Source: Burkholderia sp. 8Y (GTDB lineage: Bacteria > Pseudomonadota > Gammaproteobacteria > Burkholderiales > Burkholderiaceae). From it: DNA of 64,000 nt. The translations under genes were made by a program, and so were the position numbers. Shown here one piece after another: positions 17,856-26,248 of the stretch; positions within the stretch are counted from its first letter, which is position 1; every line of letters begins with the position of its first letter. The stretch is taken from positions 2,877,044-2,941,043 of the forward strand of contig NZ_LR733520.1 in NCBI RefSeq assembly GCF_902506145.1. Direction: 5' to 3'. Below the pieces are notes generated by a model. The model was not told the DNA's origin and searched no databases. It saw only the letters and a list, made by a program, of their open reading frames with translations.

Positions 17856-18521
17856 AGGTCTGTCCGGGATGCGGGCGCCTGTAAAAACGTTCATTGTACC
17901 GGCGGCTCCCGACTCGCGATGCGCACGCATGAGGGCGCGGCAAGGGCGGTTGGAATCGGAAATTCTTGCGCTCATAGGCAGAATCAATGACGATTTCCGC
18001 AGTCGGCGCGGCCAGACCCCGCTTTTTTTGTATAATGGGCTCACTAGTGCATGGGTTTGGCCATGCCGTCAATGGGCGACTGCCGAAACGCCAGTGCGTT
18101 TTTACAATCGCCATCAGTAAGCTGTTAGGGGCCAAAAGCCTCGCAACTGCAACTCAACGCACCTTCTTGTAGGTGCACACGTCTTGTCCAGCCGGGCGCT
18201 GCGCGTCCGTTCGATGGCCTTTGCCGCCGTCACGCTGGATGGGGCCTACGCCGCCGTTCCTGCGCCGTCTCGTAGTCGAGGCGGGCACGAGCGTGATGCC
18301 ACGTTCGATGGCGGCATGTGGGGTCTGGTCAGGCTGCCGGGGACAGGTTGCGCCAGACGTGAACGATAACCGGGCGTTTGCGGCACGAGTACGCCGCATC
18401 CGAGCATCAGTCTGCCGTTCGCAAGTCGAACGGCGCGCTGCTTTGCGCGGACAAGCCTTTGGCTGCCTGACGCGCGCTCACGAGCGCGGCGCGGCGGCCC
18501 ATCTACCGTTGGTAACCGCCT
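17856..18521 (+). ncRNA. Gene-free region with a strong -10 box and stable hairpins: possible small RNA or rlpA leader
   Basis: No protein gene. A perfect TATAAT at 18031-18036 would start a rightward transcript at about 18042. A GCATGG/CCATGC hairpin (18049-18066) follows. Next is a nested structure closed by GGCGACTG (18075-18082) with CAATCGCC (18105-18112), containing an inner weak stem that ends in T5 at 18099-18103. A GCACCT/AGGTGC hairpin lies at 18159-18176. The first two hairpins plus T5 could make a short RNA of about 65 nt, or a leader attenuator upstream of rlpA, which starts 480 nt downstream. I do not recognise a known RNA family. 18,180-18,521 shows nothing clear. Confidence 0.35.
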
Positions 18522-19124
18522 ATGAATGCTCGATTCATTCGACATATCGCAAGCCTGTTCGCTGTCGGCGTCCTGGCAGGGTGCGCCGCGCCCGGTTCGG
18601 GCGACGTCGCGTCATATCATCAGACCACGCCTGCTGTCAGCATGGCAAGTGCCCGCTCGAACGCGCCGCTCGCATTCGACACGAATCTGAGCACGGTCCC
18701 GGCCGACAACGCGGACAAGAGCCAGTCGCTCTCCGACGCGCAGCCGATCACCGACGGCCCGAACGTCGGCAGTTTCGAACAGAAGGGCAAAGCCTCGTGG
18801 TACGGCCGCTGGTTTCATGGCCGCAAGACGGCGAGCGGAGAGAAGTTCGACATGAACGCGATGACCGCGGCGCACCGCACGCTGCCGCTCGCATCGTGGG
18901 TGCGCGTGACGAACGAGGCCAATCACAAGACCGTGGTGGTGAAGATCAACGATCGCGGTCCTTACGTGCGCGGCCGGGTGATCGACCTGTCGTATGCGGC
19001 CGCCGCCGCGCTCGGCATGCGGGGCGCGGGCACGCAGAAAGTGAAGATCGAGGGCCTCACGCAGCAGGAAGCGCGTGCGGCGCGCGAGCAGTCTCAGTCG
19101 CTCGCGGACGACAGCGTGAACTGA
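18522..19124 (+). CDS. rlpA: Septal ring lytic transglycosylase RlpA-like lipoprotein
   Basis: 200-residue outer-membrane-type lipoprotein. The signal peptide ends in the lipobox LAGC (Cys 21). A 60-residue linker is followed by the double-psi beta-barrel RlpA domain with KGKASWYGRWFHGRKTASGEKFD (catalytic region), the HRTLPL motif, VKINDRGPYVRGRVIDLS and the conserved aspartate. No C-terminal SPOR domain is present, so it is the short form. RlpA cleaves denuded glycan strands at the septum in Pseudomonas. It converges on rsmI with a shared terminator. Confidence 0.92.
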   Translation: MNARFIRHIASLFAVGVLAGCAAPGSGDVASYHQTTPAVSMASARSNAPLAFDTNLSTVPADNADKSQSLSDAQPITDGPNVGSFEQKGKASWYGRWFHGRKTASGEKFDMNAMTAAHRTLPLASWVRVTNEANHKTVVVKINDRGPYVRGRVIDLSYAAAAALGMRGAGTQKVKIEGLTQQEARAAREQSQSLADDSVN

Positions 19125-19150
19125 GCGTTTTCGCGTCTCTGCGACTTGCA

Positions 19151-19177
19151 ACGGGCCGTCTTTCGACGGCCCGTTTT
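19151..19177. terminator. Bidirectional terminator between rlpA and rsmI
   Basis: The 10-bp stem ACGGGCCGTC / GACGGCCCGT with a 4-nt loop and a following TTTT lies between two convergent stop codons. Confidence 0.88.
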
Positions 19178-20058
19178 CATTCCTGCGCCGGCTTGCTCAG
19201 GCGCAGCGCCCGCTCGTACAACGCATTGCGCGACGCGCCCGTCAGCGTGGCCGCGATCCGGGCCGCGCTTTTCACCGACAACTCCTCCAGCAGCGTGAGA
19301 AGCAGCGCGTCGTGCGCGTCTTCCGCTGCCTGCGCTTCGGGCGCGCCTTCCACCACGAGCACGAACTCGCCGCGCTGACGGTTCGCATCGCCTTCGAGCC
19401 ACGTTGGCCCTTCGGCCAGGGTGCAGCGATGCAGGCTCTCGTGTAACTTCGTCAACTCGCGCGCAATCAGAAGCTGCCGTTCGCCGCCGAACGCATCGGC
19501 GAGCGCGCGCGTGGTGTCGACAATTCGATGCGGCGCTTCGTAGAAGACGAGCGCCATCGGATGATTCGCGAGCGTGCGCAATTGCGAGGCGCGCTGCCTG
19601 GCCTTGGCCGGCAGAAAGCCGACGAACGTGAAGCCGTTGACCCACGCGCCCGCCGCGCTCAATGCGGTGACGACCGCGCTCGGACCCGGCACGGGAACGA
19701 CGGGCAGTCCGGCTTCGCGCACGGCATCGACGAGACGCGCGCCGGGGTCCGAGATGCCGGGCGTGCCCGCATCCGACACGCACGCGACACGCTCGCCGCT
19801 GCGCAAATGTTCGATCACGCGCTCGGCTGCGCTGCGCTCGTTGTGCTCGTGCACTGCGATGGACGGCTTCGAGATGCCGTAGCGCGCGAGCAGCTGCGCG
19901 GTGTTGCGCGTGTCCTCGGCGGCGATGCGATCGACGAGACCGAGCACATGCAGCGCGCGCACGGTGATATCCGCGGCATTGCCGATCGGCGTCGCGACGA
20001 CGTAAAGCGCGCCTGCCGGATACTGCTGTCCGGCGGCCAGGTCGGAGATTTGAAGCAT
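19177..20058 (-). CDS. rsmI: 16S rRNA (cytidine1402-2'-O)-methyltransferase
   Basis: 293-residue RsmI. The tetrapyrrole-methylase-like fold shows GALYVVATPIGNAADIT near the start, AAEDTRNTAQLL, the SAM-binding SDAGTPGISDPGARLV, and the VPGPSAVVTALSAAG loop. It uses SAM to methylate the ribose of C1402 in 16S rRNA. The C-terminal 40 residues are typical of the proteobacterial form. It is divergent from yraN with 90 nt between the two starts, an arrangement conserved in many proteobacteria. Confidence 0.96.
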   Translation of the reverse strand: MLQISDLAAGQQYPAGALYVVATPIGNAADITVRALHVLGLVDRIAAEDTRNTAQLLARYGISKPSIAVHEHNERSAAERVIEHLRSGERVACVSDAGTPGISDPGARLVDAVREAGLPVVPVPGPSAVVTALSAAGAWVNGFTFVGFLPAKARQRASQLRTLANHPMALVFYEAPHRIVDTTRALADAFGGERQLLIARELTKLHESLHRCTLAEGPTWLEGDANRQRGEFVLVVEGAPEAQAAEDAHDALLLTLLEELSVKSAARIAATLTGASRNALYERALRLSKPAQE

Positions 20059-20148
20059 GGGCGCGGGCGGGCGTGGCGCGAAGAGGAAAGGACGTCATTT
20101 TGCCACGCGCGCTTCGGCCTGCCCGCCGACAACTTTCATGAGGCACGT

Positions 20149-20502
20149 ATGTCCAAATCGCTCGGCGACGCTTTCGAGGCGCACGCGCTCCACTATCTCG
20201 AGCGGCAGCGCATGCGCCTTGTCGCGCGAAACGTGCGCTGTCGCGGCGGCGAGATCGATCTCGTGATGATGGATGAACGCGGCGCGCTCGTTTTCGTCGA
20301 AGTGCGTGCGCGCAAGGGCCGCGGCTTCGCGGATGCGGCGACGAGCATCGGCGTGACCAAGCGTGAGCGCCTCGTGCGCGCGGCGCAGCACTATCTGGCG
20401 ACATGGCGCGGCGCGCTTCCGGCGTGCCGCTTCGATGTGATCGCGTTCGACGCTGGCCGTATTCGCTGGCTGCCGGATGCGTTTCGCGCGGACGAGTCGT
20501 AA
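20149..20502 (+). CDS. yraN: YraN family endonuclease-like protein (UPF0102)
   Basis: 117-residue UPF0102 protein with the PD-(D/E)XK-like core: GDAFEAHALHYLERQ, NVRCRGGEIDLVMMD (aspartate of the motif), VFVEVRARKG (ExK-type end) and FDVIAFD at the C-terminus. Function is not established; the fold relates it to Holliday-junction-resolvase-type nucleases. The ATG at 20149 follows GAGGCACGT. It starts the operon-like series yraN - diaA - BON lipoprotein - cytochrome. Confidence 0.9.
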   Translation: MSKSLGDAFEAHALHYLERQRMRLVARNVRCRGGEIDLVMMDERGALVFVEVRARKGRGFADAATSIGVTKRERLVRAAQHYLATWRGALPACRFDVIAFDAGRIRWLPDAFRADES

Positions 20503-20637
20503 CGTGCGGTTCGGCGCAGGGTGCATGCGGTAAACTGCGCAGACTCAACGCCGGAACGCTCGCCCGCGCTTTGCGCGCGCCTCGCGTCTCACGTCACACG
20601 CAACGAACGCCGCACCGCGGCCGAACACCGAGAGTCG

Positions 20638-21225
20638 ATGTCAGTCGAACGCATCCAACAGCATTTCCGCGACAGCGCCGCGCTCACGCTCGAAGCACTC
20701 GATACGCTCGCGGTTCCCATTGCGGCTGCCGTCGATACGCTGTTCAGCGCGCTCGCCAACGGCTCGAAGATTCTCGTATGCGGCAACGGCGGCTCGGCAG
20801 CGGACGCGCAACGCTTCGCGGCGGCGCTGATCGGCCGCTTCGAGCGCGAGCGCCCCGGCTTGCCGGCCATCGCGCTGACCACGGATTTCTCGATTCTCAC
20901 GGCCATCGGCAACGACTACGCGTTCGAACAGATCTTCTCGAATCAGGTCCGCGCGCTCGGGCAGGCGGGCGATGTGTTGCTCGCAATCAGTTCATCGGGT
21001 AATTCGGTGAACGTGCTCGCCGCCGTGCAGGAAGCGCATGAACGCGAGATGGTCGTGATCGCGCTGACCGGCGACGGCGGCGGCGCCATGACCGACGTGC
21101 TCGCCGATACCGACATCCACATGTGCGTGTCGTCCGGGCGGACTGCGCGCATCCACGAAATCCATCTGCTGACCATCCATTGCCTGTGCGACGGCATCGA
21201 CGCGATGCTGCTGGGCGAAGACTGA
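20638..21225 (+). CDS. diaA: SIS-domain protein, DiaA / phosphoheptose isomerase type
   Basis: 195-residue SIS-domain protein with CGNGGSAADAQRFAAALIGRFE and AISSSGNSVNVLAAVQEA, the sugar-phosphate binding loops of the GmhA/DiaA group. The position between yraN and the BON-domain lipoprotein matches diaA in E. coli, where the protein stimulates DnaA assembly at oriC. Isomerase activity (GmhA) is the other option and cannot be excluded from sequence. The ATG at 20638 is chosen to give the family N-terminus. Confidence 0.85.
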   Translation: MSVERIQQHFRDSAALTLEALDTLAVPIAAAVDTLFSALANGSKILVCGNGGSAADAQRFAAALIGRFERERPGLPAIALTTDFSILTAIGNDYAFEQIFSNQVRALGQAGDVLLAISSSGNSVNVLAAVQEAHEREMVVIALTGDGGGAMTDVLADTDIHMCVSSGRTARIHEIHLLTIHCLCDGIDAMLLGED

Positions 21226-21249
21226 ATCCAAAAAGGGGGAACGGAGTTG

Positions 21250-22038
21250 ATGAAGAAGACACGCGTCAAGGCGGCGCTGGCCCAGGCCACGCTGACGGTC
21301 AGCCTGTTGTCCGGCGTCGCGCTGACGCTGCAAGGCTGCGCGCTCGCCGTGGTGGGCGCGGCGGCGGGCGGCACGCTGATCGCCACGGATCGCCGCACGC
21401 TCGGCGCGCAGACCGAGGACCGCGAGATTCAGGTCAAGGCGCTTTCGCGAATCAAGGACAACGTGTCCGATCAGGCGCACATCAACGTGACGGTGTTCAA
21501 CCGGCGCGTGCTGCTGACGGGCGAAGTGCCCGACGACGCGTCGAAGCAGAAAGCCGAAGCCGTCGTGCGCGATATCAATAACGTGGGCGGCATCGTGAAC
21601 GAACTGTCGGTGCAGCCGGCGAGCTCGCTTTCGTCGCGCGCCAACGATTCGTATCTCGAGGGCCGCGTGAAGACCGCGATGGTCGGCGAGAAGGATCTCT
21701 CGACGAACTACTACAAGGTCGTGTGCGAGCGAAGCAGCGTCTATCTGATGGGGCTCGTCACGCAGGACGAAGGCGCGCATGGCGCGGACGTGGCGGCGCG
21801 CGTGCCGGGCGTCGAGCAGCTCGTGAAGGTCTATCAGTACATCAAGCCGGAAGAAGCGAAGGCGCTGGAAGCGGCGGCGGCGTCTGGCGCGAGCGCATCG
21901 TCGGCGCCCGCCCCGGCGGAAGCGACGGTGGGCACCGTGCCGGATTCGTCGGTGACGTCGCGACCGCTCGATCAGCAGTCGCCCGCGCCCGTCAAGAATT
22001 CGGATGTGCGTCCGGGTAGTTCCAGTTCGGCAAAGTGA
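21250..22038 (+). CDS. BON-domain outer-membrane lipoprotein (DolP/YraP-like)
   Basis: 262-residue lipoprotein with a signal peptide ending at LQGC. Two BON domains follow: about residues 55-125 with INVTVFNRRVLLTGEVPDD, and about 130-200 with VVCERSSVYLMGLVTQDE. A long alanine/serine/proline-rich tail (residues 205-262) is absent from E. coli DolP. DolP-like proteins sit in the outer membrane at the division site and help maintain its integrity. The start sits behind AAAAGGGGGAACGG. Confidence 0.88.
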   Translation: MKKTRVKAALAQATLTVSLLSGVALTLQGCALAVVGAAAGGTLIATDRRTLGAQTEDREIQVKALSRIKDNVSDQAHINVTVFNRRVLLTGEVPDDASKQKAEAVVRDINNVGGIVNELSVQPASSLSSRANDSYLEGRVKTAMVGEKDLSTNYYKVVCERSSVYLMGLVTQDEGAHGADVAARVPGVEQLVKVYQYIKPEEAKALEAAAASGASASSAPAPAEATVGTVPDSSVTSRPLDQQSPAPVKNSDVRPGSSSSAK

Positions 22039-22050
22039 TGGTGCTTGGGA

Positions 22051-22413
22051 ATGGTTGAAGCAAGATTGTTTGTGGCTGCGTTGGTGGTGGTGTCTGGTTA
22101 TGCGTTCGCGGGGGGGCAGCCGGTTGCTTCGTCGGTGGCGCCGGTTGCGTCGGGGAATGCGATCGCCATCGCGCGCAGTAATGCGTGCATGGGCTGCCAT
22201 GCGGTGGATCGCAAGCTGGTAGGACCGTCGTTTCAGCAAATCGCGCAGAAGTACAAAGGCGATGCGCAGGCGAGCGCAAAGCTCACGAAGAAAGTGAAGG
22301 ACGGCGGAGCCGGCGTGTGGGGCTCCATTCCGATGCCCTCGCACCCCGCGATGAACGATGGCGACATCAGGACCGTCGTCGCATGGGTGCTGGCGGGCGC
22401 GCCGCAGAAGTGA
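22051..22413 (+). CDS. Periplasmic cytochrome c (class I, c551/c552-like)
   Basis: 120-residue secreted cytochrome. The signal peptide covers residues 1-21, ending AFA. A single heme site is CMGCH (residues 47-51) and the sixth ligand methionine lies in IPMPSHP. The fold pattern GPSFQQIAQKY after the heme site is typical of small c-type electron carriers. It starts 12 nt after the BON lipoprotein gene, so it is probably in the same transcript. The ATG at 22051 is chosen over a TTG two codons upstream. Confidence 0.88.
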   Translation: MVEARLFVAALVVVSGYAFAGGQPVASSVAPVASGNAIAIARSNACMGCHAVDRKLVGPSFQQIAQKYKGDAQASAKLTKKVKDGGAGVWGSIPMPSHPAMNDGDIRTVVAWVLAGAPQK

Positions 22414-22479
22414 CGCGTTGTGCCGTGGCAGAGGGGCTTGCTTGCAGGTCGCTCGGCTGTGGTAGAATCGCGGTTCGTT

Positions 22480-22555
<76 letters not shown>

Positions 22556-22587
22556 ACAAGATTCCTAGCAACACCAAAGTTTGACCA

Positions 22588-22624
22588 GAAAACCCCGCCG
22601 GCCTTGGCTCCGCGGGGTTTTTTG
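22588..22624 (+). terminator. Terminator after tRNA-Ala (element side)
   Basis: The stem AAACCCCGC / GCGGGGTTT is followed by T7. It ends tRNA transcription just inside the left end of the element, replacing the chromosomal terminator now found beyond the right junction. Confidence 0.85.
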
Positions 22625-22670
22625 TTGCACACTACCACTAGGTTCTCCCAGGGAGTGCAACCCCCATCTT

Positions 22671-22717
22671 GGGGTAATACTGGGGGTCGCTCGCAGGTCT
22701 CCCGAAGGTGTTACCCC
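22671..22717. repeat. Left-end integrase arm-type sites
   Basis: GGGGTAAT at 22671-22678, a degenerate GGGGGTCG 11 nt later, and GTTACCCC (inverse of GGGGTAAC) at 22710-22717. They mirror the two GGGGGTAAC copies near the right end and are probably bound by the arm domain of the adjacent integrase. Confidence 0.55.
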
Positions 22718-22720
22718 ACC

Positions 22721-23179
22721 GTGTCCAAAACTACCGGCATCCGTCTGACAGACGCGGCTATCCGCGCTGCAGAACCGCGCGCAAAGAATTGGCGGCTTTA
22801 CGACAGCCTCGGCTTGATCTTGGAAGTCCATCCATCGGGCGGGAAGTACTGGCGGCTCAAGTATCGAGTGGGCGGCAGAGAAAAACGCCTGTCCCTTGGT
22901 GTGTTTCCCGATGTAAATGCCAATGAGGCCCGTGAGCGACGCAATCAAGCGCGCGAGATGCTTGCCGCTGGCGTCGATCCATCGGAGCTAAGAAAGAAGG
23001 AGCGTGTCGCTCAGCGCGCCGAGCAAACTCGAACGGAGTCGGCGATACGCTTCAGATTGGATAAGGACGGAGACCTATCGTTTCAGTTGGGAAAACGCTG
23101 CGTAAGGCTGATTGGCTCTGAAACCGCCGAGCTTCGCGCTTTTCTAGAGGCGACGCGCGCCGTCCTCCTACGACACTGA
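22721..23179 (+). CDS. Stand-alone integrase arm-binding (DUF4102-like) protein
   Basis: 152 residues from a GTG at 22721 (the frame is open further upstream through the tRNA, which cannot be coding). Residues 1-100 are a full arm-type DNA-binding domain of P4-type integrases (TDAAIRAAEPR, LILEVHPSGGKYWRLKYR, RLSLGVFPDVNANEARERR), closely parallel to the N-terminus of the integrase that follows. There is no catalytic domain. A separate C-terminal 45 residues (FRLDKDGDLSFQLGKRCVRLIG onward) form what looks like a small alpha/beta unit. The stop is only 2 nt from the integrase ATG, so translation is coupled. It could be an excision/direction factor or a competitor for arm sites; it does not look like simple decay because the domain is intact. 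Confidence 0.7.
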   Translation: MSKTTGIRLTDAAIRAAEPRAKNWRLYDSLGLILEVHPSGGKYWRLKYRVGGREKRLSLGVFPDVNANEARERRNQAREMLAAGVDPSELRKKERVAQRAEQTRTESAIRFRLDKDGDLSFQLGKRCVRLIGSETAELRAFLEATRAVLLRH

Positions 23180-23181
23180 CT

Positions 23182-24378
23182 ATGCCGCTTACTGATCTGA
23201 AGATACGCAACACTAAAGCCACTGACAAGCAGCAGAAGCTGTTTGATGAGCGCGGACTATATCTGCTCATTACGCCCGCTGGCGGAAAGTGGTGGCGACT
23301 CAAATACCGGTTTGGGGGAAAGGAAAAGAGCCTGTCTATGGGCGTATTTCCCGACGTCACCCTGAAAGAAGCGCGCGAGCGCCGAGACGCCGCGCGCAAG
23401 CTGCTGGCCAACGGCGTTGATCCTGGCATCGAGCGCAAGGTGCAGCGGGCCGGGGCGGCGCAGCGAGCGGCCAACAGCTTTGAGGCTGTCGCTCGCGAGT
23501 GGTTTGCGAAGTACGAGCCCGGATGGGCGAAATCCCACGCCGAAAAGGTCATGGGGCGTCTCGAGAAGGACGTGTTTCCGTGGATCGGAGGCCGGCCCAT
23601 TGCCGAGCTCACTGCCCCGGACGTCTTGGCTGTGCTGCGCCGTGTCGAGGCTCGTGGGGCGCTTGATACCGCACACCGCGTTCATCAAAATTGCGGCCAG
23701 GTTTTTCGCTACGCAATCGCGACCGGGCGTGCGGAGCGCGACGTCTCCGCAGATCTTCGCGGCGCATTACCAGCGGCGCGTCACACTCATTTTCCATCAG
23801 TGACCGAACCGTCGGACGTTGCCGGGCTGTTGCGCGCACTCGATGCATTTCAAGGAACGTTCGTCGTCCAATGCGCATTGCGGTTGGCACCGTTGTTATT
23901 TGTCCGACCCGGGGAACTGCGCAATGCGGAATGGGCGCAATTCGACCTCGACCGGGCACAATGGCGCTACACGGTGTCGAAGACTAAGACTGAACATCTG
24001 GTGCCGCTTGCCAAGCAGGCAGTTGTGATCCTGCGCGAGCTTTACGCGCTTAGCGGTCAACGAACCTATGTTTTTCCCGGGAGGGATGTGAAAAAGCCGA
24101 TGAGTGGCGCAGCGGTTAATGCGGCATTGAGGCGAATGGGTTTTGACACGAAGACTGAAATCACTGGTCACGGATTCCGGGCGATGGCACGAACTATCTT
24201 GCACGAGCAGCTCCGTTTCCCGAGCGAGGTGATCGAGCATCAGCTTGCACACAGAGTGCCGGACGCGCTCGGAGCGGCCTATAACAGAACAAGATTCATT
24301 GATGATCGGATCAAGATGATGCAGGCTTGGGCGGACTATTTGGAGCAGCTCAAAGCCAATGCGCAGGTGGCGGTCTAA
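23182..24378 (+). CDS. int: P4-type tyrosine site-specific integrase
   Basis: 398-residue tyrosine recombinase: arm-type DUF4102 domain (residues 1-95), SAM-like core-binding domain (about 105-195), and catalytic domain (about 210-390). Catalytic residues are visible: first arginine in LLFVRPGELRNAEW, HGFRAMARTIL giving HxxR, LAHRVPDALGAAYNR giving the second histidine and the nucleophilic tyrosine (YNRT). It integrates the element into the 3' end of tRNA-Ala. The full length and intact motifs suggest it is active. Confidence 0.96.
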   Translation: MPLTDLKIRNTKATDKQQKLFDERGLYLLITPAGGKWWRLKYRFGGKEKSLSMGVFPDVTLKEARERRDAARKLLANGVDPGIERKVQRAGAAQRAANSFEAVAREWFAKYEPGWAKSHAEKVMGRLEKDVFPWIGGRPIAELTAPDVLAVLRRVEARGALDTAHRVHQNCGQVFRYAIATGRAERDVSADLRGALPAARHTHFPSVTEPSDVAGLLRALDAFQGTFVVQCALRLAPLLFVRPGELRNAEWAQFDLDRAQWRYTVSKTKTEHLVPLAKQAVVILRELYALSGQRTYVFPGRDVKKPMSGAAVNAALRRMGFDTKTEITGHGFRAMARTILHEQLRFPSEVIEHQLAHRVPDALGAAYNRTRFIDDRIKMMQAWADYLEQLKANAQVAV

Positions 24379-24630
24379 ATACGGAGCATCGATAGGTTTC
24401 TCAAATGAGATGTGCACTTGCATCGCCGTCGCATCCTCGCCGATGCTCTGCATCCTCCCCCATACGGGAAGGGATCACACCGCACTGCCGGTTCGACTGT
24501 GTTCTCATTTCTAGACGAATATCCGGTTTGTCCACGGCCCCGAAACGGCCCGATCGGGCGCACGTCGCACGATATGCCACTGCAGGCTTAGAATCCTGCG
24601 CCCGCGTTTGACGTCCTTTGCTCACGGCCT

Positions 24631-25236
24631 ATGGAAAGCGTTTCGATTGCCAAAGTGTTACGACTCGATGCCTCACGGCTGCCGCCGCCCAGCTTGGACG
24701 AGGCGGTTGAGATCGTCCGTGAGGCCTGGGCGCGCTTTGCCGTTCACTGGGAAGGCGAGCCGACCGAATCCGACCTGCTGACCAATGCGCGGGTTGCCTT
24801 GTACTTATATGACCGTTATCGGAATGCCTCGTTAGCATGGGACGATATTCCCGGGGATGTCAGCCAGTTCGGGCTGATGGCGTTCGGCGCGATAATAGAG
24901 TCCATCGCGCGCCGGCAGGCAGCGAACTCGCTTAAGAAGGCCACCAAGGTCGTTGCGGCATGGACGGCCACGGAACGCGCGTATCAACGTCACGAAAATG
25001 ACCCCAAACAGCAGGCGAAGCGCGAGGTATATGGCTGCTGGGAAGATTGGAAGCGCCGGCGGTCCGGTGGCTCCGATCCATACAAATCTAAGGCGGCCTT
25101 CGCTCGAGACATGCTCGGCAAATTTCCCGCACTTGCAAGCCAGAAGGTGATCGAGGACTGGTGTCGAGAGTGGGAGCGTGGCGAGATTCCCGCGTCGGAT
25201 GTCGCTCACCAGCTCTTGATCCACATAGGCAAGTAG
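24631..25236 (+). CDS. Hypothetical protein, mainly helical
   Basis: 201 residues, predicted mostly alpha-helical and charged, with a tryptophan-rich C-terminal half (CWEDWKRRRSGG, VIEDWCREWERGEIP). There is no signal or membrane segment. The DPYKSKAAFARDMLGKFP segment resembles short DNA-binding helices of phage accessory proteins, but I cannot name a family. It lies between the integrase and the AlpA-like gene, 250 nt from the former. Confidence 0.65.
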   Translation: MESVSIAKVLRLDASRLPPPSLDEAVEIVREAWARFAVHWEGEPTESDLLTNARVALYLYDRYRNASLAWDDIPGDVSQFGLMAFGAIIESIARRQAANSLKKATKVVAAWTATERAYQRHENDPKQQAKREVYGCWEDWKRRRSGGSDPYKSKAAFARDMLGKFPALASQKVIEDWCREWERGEIPASDVAHQLLIHIGK

Positions 25237-25386
25237 TCACCGAATCTGGGTCGCGGGAGGCTCATCCTTCTCGGAATCGGAATTCTGCGGCGCAGACTGA
25301 GCATTCTGCGGCGCACGGAGGTTTTGGTAATAGTCTTATTCGCCTATCGTTACTTCCCTCGTACAACGATTTGCAAGGGCGTAGGG

Positions 25387-25674
25387 ATGCCAAGGAAACC
25401 AGAAGCCGATCAACTGAATACCGCGGTGGCGATTGCCATGCCGCAGTTATTGCCGCCGGAGGGGTACACGCGCTGGAGTGACCTGAAGCGCTTAGTTCCA
25501 CTGTCCCACGAATCAGTCCGTAAGCGCGAACTGGCGGGCCGCTTTCCAAAGCGCGTGCAACTCGGCTCGGCGCGATGCGTCGCGTGGAAAAACCAAGAAA
25601 TTTTGTGCTGGCTGGCTGATCCGTCGGGCTATCGCGCCGAGGGGGCCGCACCGTCACTTGCATACGTTCCGTGA
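25387..25674 (+). CDS. AlpA-like HTH regulator/excisionase candidate
   Basis: 95-residue protein with an AlpA/Xis-like winged HTH: GYTRWSDLKRLVPLSHESVRKRELAGRFPKRVQLGSARCVAWKNQEILCWL. This matches the family pattern of a recognition helix, the FPKxxxLG wing, then W-K/R-xxEI. Such proteins activate integrase or act as excisionases in P4 and in Gram-negative phage satellites. The ATG at 25387 is preceded by AGGGCGTAGGG. Confidence 0.8.
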   Translation: MPRKPEADQLNTAVAIAMPQLLPPEGYTRWSDLKRLVPLSHESVRKRELAGRFPKRVQLGSARCVAWKNQEILCWLADPSGYRAEGAAPSLAYVP

Positions 25675-25684
25675 GTACGCCAAC

Positions 25685-25780
25685 ATGCGGACGCCCTCAC
25701 GCCCGACCCGCGGGAACGGGGGAGCGGCAGAAACGGACGGTGGCACGCCCGCCCTGCCTAACCACGAAAACGACCTTTAA
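25685..25780 (+). CDS. Very small phage-type ORF (31 aa)
   Basis: A 31-codon frame directly after the AlpA-like gene. It has a glycine-rich centre (GNGGAAETDGG) and ends NHENDL. It resembles the tiny unannotated frames between phage early genes. The ribosome-binding site is weak. Function unknown. Confidence 0.3.
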   Translation: MRTPSRPTRGNGGAAETDGGTPALPNHENDL

Positions 25781-25792
25781 CGGAGGCCGCTG

Positions 25793-25906
25793 ATGGCTAA
25801 CGCCTATTCTACCGAGCGCGATCGCGCTCCCCCTCGAAATTGTTCGAAGCGCACTGTGCGATGCCGCATTAGCGCCGTCACCCCGATGACCAAACACTGT
25901 CGCTAG
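25793..25906 (+). CDS. Very small basic ORF (37 aa)
   Basis: A 37-codon frame with CGGAGG placed 7 nt before the ATG. The product is basic with four cysteine/histidine residues (RNCSKRTVRCR, TKHCR) and could be a tiny DNA- or metal-binding peptide, or noise. The rest of 25,907-26,248 holds no gene. Confidence 0.3.
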   Translation: MANAYSTERDRAPPRNCSKRTVRCRISAVTPMTKHCR

Positions 25907-26060
25907 GATATCGGGTTTCTATATAACGGAAAATTCTATAGATCAGTTTCCGTTGATAACGCCCCGAATCTGACCGAATCCACTTGCTCCGACGGTTTTG
26001 TTGGGTTCCGAGCCGGTTGAAGCAGAGCTAACATTAGACCGTCCGCGAGCGATGGGCAAA

Positions 26061-26086
26061 AAAAATGCCCGCACAAGGCGGGCTTT
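26061..26086 (-). terminator. Hairpin with T8 on the minus strand
   Basis: GCCCGC (26067-26072) pairs with GCGGGC (26078-26083). Read on the minus strand the stem is followed by a run of eight T, a better terminator than on the plus strand. It implies leftward transcription through 26,250-26,090 that is not explained by any recognised gene, or a bidirectional role. Confidence 0.5.
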
Positions 26087-26248
26087 GTCATTCGAACCAG
26101 CAGCTGCAGTAGATTTGCTTGGATCCGATCGCGTTGCCACACGACGATCCCCCGCTGACCGGCGCATTCTAGCATTCGCCTCGTTCGCGTCTCAAGCAGG
26201 AATCGCAAATTCTCTGCTACTGCTCCCTAAGAGGAGTTAGTAGTACAA

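Noticed and set aside
18042..18220. 6S RNA candidate
   Set aside because: A short stretch (AAGCC...AACTGC...CACCTT) recalls 6S RNA, but the 5' and 3' ends do not form the required closing stem.
17856..18521. RNase P RNA next to rsmI, as in some gamma-proteobacteria
   Set aside because: The conserved GAGGAAAGTCCGG and AGAGAGCAAACC-type blocks are not present on either strand.
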